From: Dryocola clanedunensis_A
GTDB lineage: Bacteria; Pseudomonadota; Gammaproteobacteria; Enterobacterales; Enterobacteriaceae
Assembly (NCBI GenBank): GCA_038405435.1
Contig: JBBYHZ010000006.1
DNA length: 64,000 nt
Strand: one strand, 5' to 3'
Shown here one piece after another: positions 60,912 through 64,000 of the stretch. Position 1 is the first letter of the stretch, and each line of letters begins with the position of its first letter. The translations under genes and the position numbers were made by a program. The notes under the pieces were generated by a model. That model was not told where the DNA came from. It was given only the letters and a program-made list of their open reading frames with translations, and did not search any database.

Positions 60912-62021
60912 ATGAAACTGCGGATGGGGATGCTGATGACAGGCCTGTTATTAGCATCCGTCACCGGGCAGGCTGCCTGTGAATGGCCCGCCTGGCAAGG
61001 CTTTAAACAAGCGTACGTCAGCGACGAAGGGCGGGTTATCGATCCGAGCAGCGAGCGGAAGATAACCACCTCCGAAGGGCAAAGCTACGGCATGTTCTTC
61101 GCGCTGGCCGCCAACGACAAGCCTGCCTTTGCGAAGCTGCTGGGCTGGACGGAAAACAATCTTGCCCAGGGCTCGCTGAAAGACCATCTCCCGGCCTGGG
61201 AGTGGGGCCGCAAAGACGACAATACCTGGACCGTGCTGGACAGCAACTCCGCCAGCGACGCGGACATGTGGATTGTCTGGAGCCTGCTCGAAGCCGGGCG
61301 GCTGTGGAACAAGCCGGACTATACGCGCCTGGGCCAGAGCCTGCTAAAGCGGGTGGCGAAAGAGGAAGTGGCGAAGGTGCCGGGCCTCGGCAATATGCTG
61401 CTGCCGGGTAAATACGGCTTTAACCATGCTCCCGAGTGGCGCTTCAACCCAAGCTATCTGCCGCCCCAGGTGTTAAGCCGCGTCACGCGCTACAAAGGCC
61501 CGTGGAAATCAATGGTCAAAACCAACCGGCGCCTGCTGCTGGAAACCTCCCCGAAAGGCTTCGCACCGGACTGGGTGAACTGGATAGAAGGCAAGGGCTG
61601 GCAGATGAAGCCCGGCGAGCCGCTGGTGGGCAGCTATGACGCGATCCGCGTCTATCTGTGGGCAGGCATGATGGCGGACAGCGATCCTGACAAAGCCGCG
61701 CTGCTCAGGCGCTGGCAGCCGATGGCGCAGATGACCGCTGACAGCGGCCTGCCGCCGGAGCACGTAGCCGTCGTGACCGGCGAGCGCAAGGGCGACGGCC
61801 CGGTCGGATTTTCCGCTTCGCTGCTGCCGTTCTTACAGGGCGATAAAGCCGCGCTCGACGTCCAGCGCAAGCGGGTTGTGGACAACCAGCCGCAGAGCGA
61901 CGCCTATTTTAACTATGTATTAACGCTCTTTGGTCAGGGATGGGACCAGAAACATTTTCGATTTAATGCTCAGGGTGAGCTACTCCCGAACTGGGGCAAG
62001 GCATGCGCAAATTCTCAATAA
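60912..62021 (+). CDS. bcsZ: Periplasmic endo-1,4-beta-glucanase BcsZ (GH8)
   Basis: A 369-residue GH8 enzyme with signal peptide (to about residue 21, QAA/C) and the catalytic acid E55 in TTSEGQSYGMFFALAANDK. The family stretch SASDADMWIVWSLLEAGRLW is present. It trims cellulose during export and lowers the amount of fibre. It starts three bases after bcsB and overlaps bcsC by 19 bases. Confidence 0.96.
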   Translation: MKLRMGMLMTGLLLASVTGQAACEWPAWQGFKQAYVSDEGRVIDPSSERKITTSEGQSYGMFFALAANDKPAFAKLLGWTENNLAQGSLKDHLPAWEWGRKDDNTWTVLDSNSASDADMWIVWSLLEAGRLWNKPDYTRLGQSLLKRVAKEEVAKVPGLGNMLLPGKYGFNHAPEWRFNPSYLPPQVLSRVTRYKGPWKSMVKTNRRLLLETSPKGFAPDWVNWIEGKGWQMKPGEPLVGSYDAIRVYLWAGMMADSDPDKAALLRRWQPMAQMTADSGLPPEHVAVVTGERKGDGPVGFSASLLPFLQGDKAALDVQRKRVVDNQPQSDAYFNYVLTLFGQGWDQKHFRFNAQGELLPNWGKACANSQ

Positions 62022-64000
62022 ATATTCTTAGCTTATCGCTTGGCCTGGTGCTGATGCCCCTGACCGCAGCTGCCGTCACGCCCCAGCAGCAGCTGCTGGA
62101 GCAGGTGCGGCTGGGTGAAGCCAGCAAACGTGAGGATTTGGTACGCCAGTCCCTGTACCGTCTTGAGCTGATGGACCCGAATAACCCGGACGTCATTGCA
62201 GCGCGCATGCGTTATCTGCTGCGTCAGGGCGATCAGGCTGGCGCGAAGAAACAGCTGGAGCGGCTTGCTGAGCTGGCCCCGTCCTCTTCTGCCTACCAGC
62301 AGGCGACGACCACCATGTCGCTCTCCACGCCGGAAGGGCGTCAGCAGCTGCAGCAGGCACGGCTGCTTGCCTCAACGGGCCACACCGCCGAAGCCGCAGC
62401 CGCCTACGAGAAAATTTTTAACGGTAATCCACCGGCGGGCGATATAGCCGTGGAGTACTGGACGCTGATGGCGAAAGAACCCGCCCGCCGCGGGCAGGCC
62501 ATCGACAAACTTAAAGCGCTGAATATCTCAAGCCCCGGCAACGCCATGTTGCGGGCTAATCTGGCACGCCTGCTGTTTGCTGATGGCCGAGACCAGGAAG
62601 GATTTGCGGCACTGGAGCAGATGGCGAAGGCGAGCAACAGCCGCCAGGACGCCGCCGATCTCTGGTATGCGCAAATCAGCGATATGCCGGTAAGCACCGC
62701 AAGCGTTGCGGCTTTGCAGCGCTTCCTCGGCGTCTTTAGCGAAGGCGAAAAAGCCGATACCGCGCGAGCGGCGCTGGCCGAACAGCAAAACAAGCTCGCT
62801 GATCCTGCGTTTAAAGCCCGTGCTGAAGGCCTTGCCGCCCTTAGCGCCGGTACGGCGGGCAAAGCGATTCCGCAGCTGCAGGAGGCCGTGGCGGCCGATC
62901 ACAGCGACAGCGAAGCCGTTGGCGCGCTGGGCCAGGCTTATTCGCAGCAGGGCAACCGCGCGAAGGCCGTGCAGCAGTTTGAAAAAGCGATCAGGATGGA
63001 TCCTGAGAGCGATAACCGTGGCAAATGGGACAGCCTGCTGCAAACCAACCGCTACTGGCTGCTCATTGAACAGGGCGACGCCCAGCTCAAGGCCAACAAT
63101 CCTGACGGCGCGCAGCAGAAGTACCAGCAGGCGCGCAGCGTGGATAACACCGACAGCTATGCGGTGCTTGGCCTGGGGGATGCCGCGGTTGCAAAGAAAG
63201 ACGACGCGGCCGCCGAGCGCTATTACCAGCAGGCTTTACGCATGGACAGCGGCAACAGCAACGCGGTGCGCGGGCTGGCTAACGTTTATCGTCGCCAGTC
63301 TCCTGAACGCGCCACGGCGTTTATTCAGGGGCTTTCCGCCAGCCAGCGCCGCAGCATTGACGATATTGAGCGCAGCCTGGAAGGGGAGCGCCTGGAGCAG
63401 GAAGCCACCGCGCTGGAAAGCCAGGCGCAGTGGGCGCGGGCCGCAGAAGTCCAGCGCCAGCGCCTGAAGCTGGACCCGGAAAGCGTGTGGATCACCTATC
63501 GCCTGAGCAAAGATTTGAGCGCGGCAGGCAGCCGCAGCGAGGCGGACTCGCTGATGCGTAGCCTGGCCCAGCGCCGCCCGACGGACCCGGAGCAGGTCTA
63601 CGCCAACGGGCTGTATCTGTCCGGCAACAATCAGGAAGAGGCCGCGCTGACCCACCTGAATACGCTGCCGCGCAGCCAGTGGAACGACAATATCAACGAG
63701 CTGGCGGACCGCCTGCAAAGCAACCGCGTGCTGGCTACCGCCAGCGCCCTGCGCGAGGGCGGCAAAGAAGACGAGGCCATTGCGCTGCTGAAACAGCAGC
63801 CCCAGTCGGACCGTATCGATCTTACTCTTGCCGACTGGGCCACCCAGCGGGGAGACAGCGCTACCGCCGTGCTCCAGTACGAACAAATTCTTAAGCGCGA
63901 TGCGAATAACACCGACGCGCGCTTAGGCCTTGCCGAGGAATATGCCTCCCAGGGCAATAAGCAGCGGGCGCGCGACCAGCTGACACAGATGCAAAAAGCA
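62003..64000 (+). CDS. bcsC: Cellulose export protein BcsC (5-prime part)
   Basis: The gene runs out of the window; 666 codons are present and open throughout. The start MRKFSINILSLSLGLVLMPLTAAA is a signal peptide, and the rest is a series of TPR repeats (for example AEAAAAYEKIFNGNPPAGDIA; SEAVGALGQAYSQQGNRAKAVQQFEKAI). In E. coli BcsC the TPR scaffold reaches about 700-800 residues and is followed by a 16-stranded outer-membrane barrel, which must lie beyond 64000. The ATG lies inside the end of bcsZ. Confidence 0.95.
   Translation, partial: MRKFSINILSLSLGLVLMPLTAAAVTPQQQLLEQVRLGEASKREDLVRQSLYRLELMDPNNPDVIAARMRYLLRQGDQAGAKKQLERLAELAPSSSAYQQATTTMSLSTPEGRQQLQQARLLASTGHTAEAAAAYEKIFNGNPPAGDIAVEYWTLMAKEPARRGQAIDKLKALNISSPGNAMLRANLARLLFADGRDQEGFAALEQMAKASNSRQDAADLWYAQISDMPVSTASVAALQRFLGVFSEGEKADTARAALAEQQNKLADPAFKARAEGLAALSAGTAGKAIPQLQEAVAADHSDSEAVGALGQAYSQQGNRAKAVQQFEKAIRMDPESDNRGKWDSLLQTNRYWLLIEQGDAQLKANNPDGAQQKYQQARSVDNTDSYAVLGLGDAAVAKKDDAAAERYYQQALRMDSGNSNAVRGLANVYRRQSPERATAFIQGLSASQRRSIDDIERSLEGERLEQEATALESQAQWARAAEVQRQRLKLDPESVWITYRLSKDLSAAGSRSEADSLMRSLAQRRPTDPEQVYANGLYLSGNNQEEAALTHLNTLPRSQWNDNINELADRLQSNRVLATASALREGGKEDEAIALLKQQPQSDRIDLTLADWATQRGDSATAVLQYEQILKRDANNTDARLGLAEEYASQGNKQRARDQLTQMQKA

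Overview
The window is a chromosomal segment from a member of the Enterobacteriaceae. From 11 kb onward most genes and their order match the E. coli selA-mtl-ghrB-eptB-dpp-bcs region: aldB, selB-selA, yibF, mtlADR, yibL, ghrB, yiaD, bisC, yiaC-tag, yhjY, yhjX, eptB, a tRNA-Pro gene, dppABCDF and the two divergent bcs operons. REP/BIME palindromes are scattered between the genes. I cannot name the genus from sequence alone. Several features are absent from E. coli K-12 at these positions: a GH127 cluster, a second ompA-type gene, a 2-ketogluconate operon and HipBST.

Region by region. 1-11 kb is accessory DNA. It holds two decayed genes (an SDR/OsmC chimera and a frameshifted CadC-like regulator), a GH18 chitinase-like protein, a ParDE-type toxin-antitoxin pair, an AraC regulator divergent from a sugar symporter plus GH127 beta-L-arabinofuranosidase, and an IprA-like regulator next to an OmpA-type porin. 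11-17.7 kb holds aldB, a ROK kinase, the selenocysteine genes selA-selB and yibF. 17.7-22.6 kb is the mannitol operon behind an array of CRP sites. 22.6-25.3 kb is a small mosaic islet: a HigBA pair, an EamA transporter, two duplicated pieces of ghrB, a copied terminator, and a toxin gene whose antitoxin has been almost entirely deleted. 25.3-30.5 kb is a 2-ketogluconate utilisation operon (kguE-kguK-kguT-ghrB) with a LacI-type regulator and a PtxS-like operator. 30.6-40.6 kb is conserved backbone, with one more toxin-antitoxin pair, a small HD hydrolase of the alarmone-hydrolase type and a YpdB-like repeat array before yhjX. 40.5-47 kb carries tRNA-Pro(UGG) and the dipeptide transporter. 47-51.3 kb has an MFS/LysR pair and a tripartite HipBST module. 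51.3-64 kb is the cellulose synthesis locus, cut by the window end inside bcsC.

The main themes are uptake and use of plant- and soil-derived carbon (mannitol, 2-ketogluconate, arabinofuranosides, possibly chitin), peptide import, and pEtN-cellulose production. The main unusual signal is five toxin-antitoxin loci in 64 kb, each between backbone or accessory genes and with no transposase or integrase visible. One of them appears to be an orphan toxin. No CRISPR array, insertion sequence, prophage or rRNA gene was seen.
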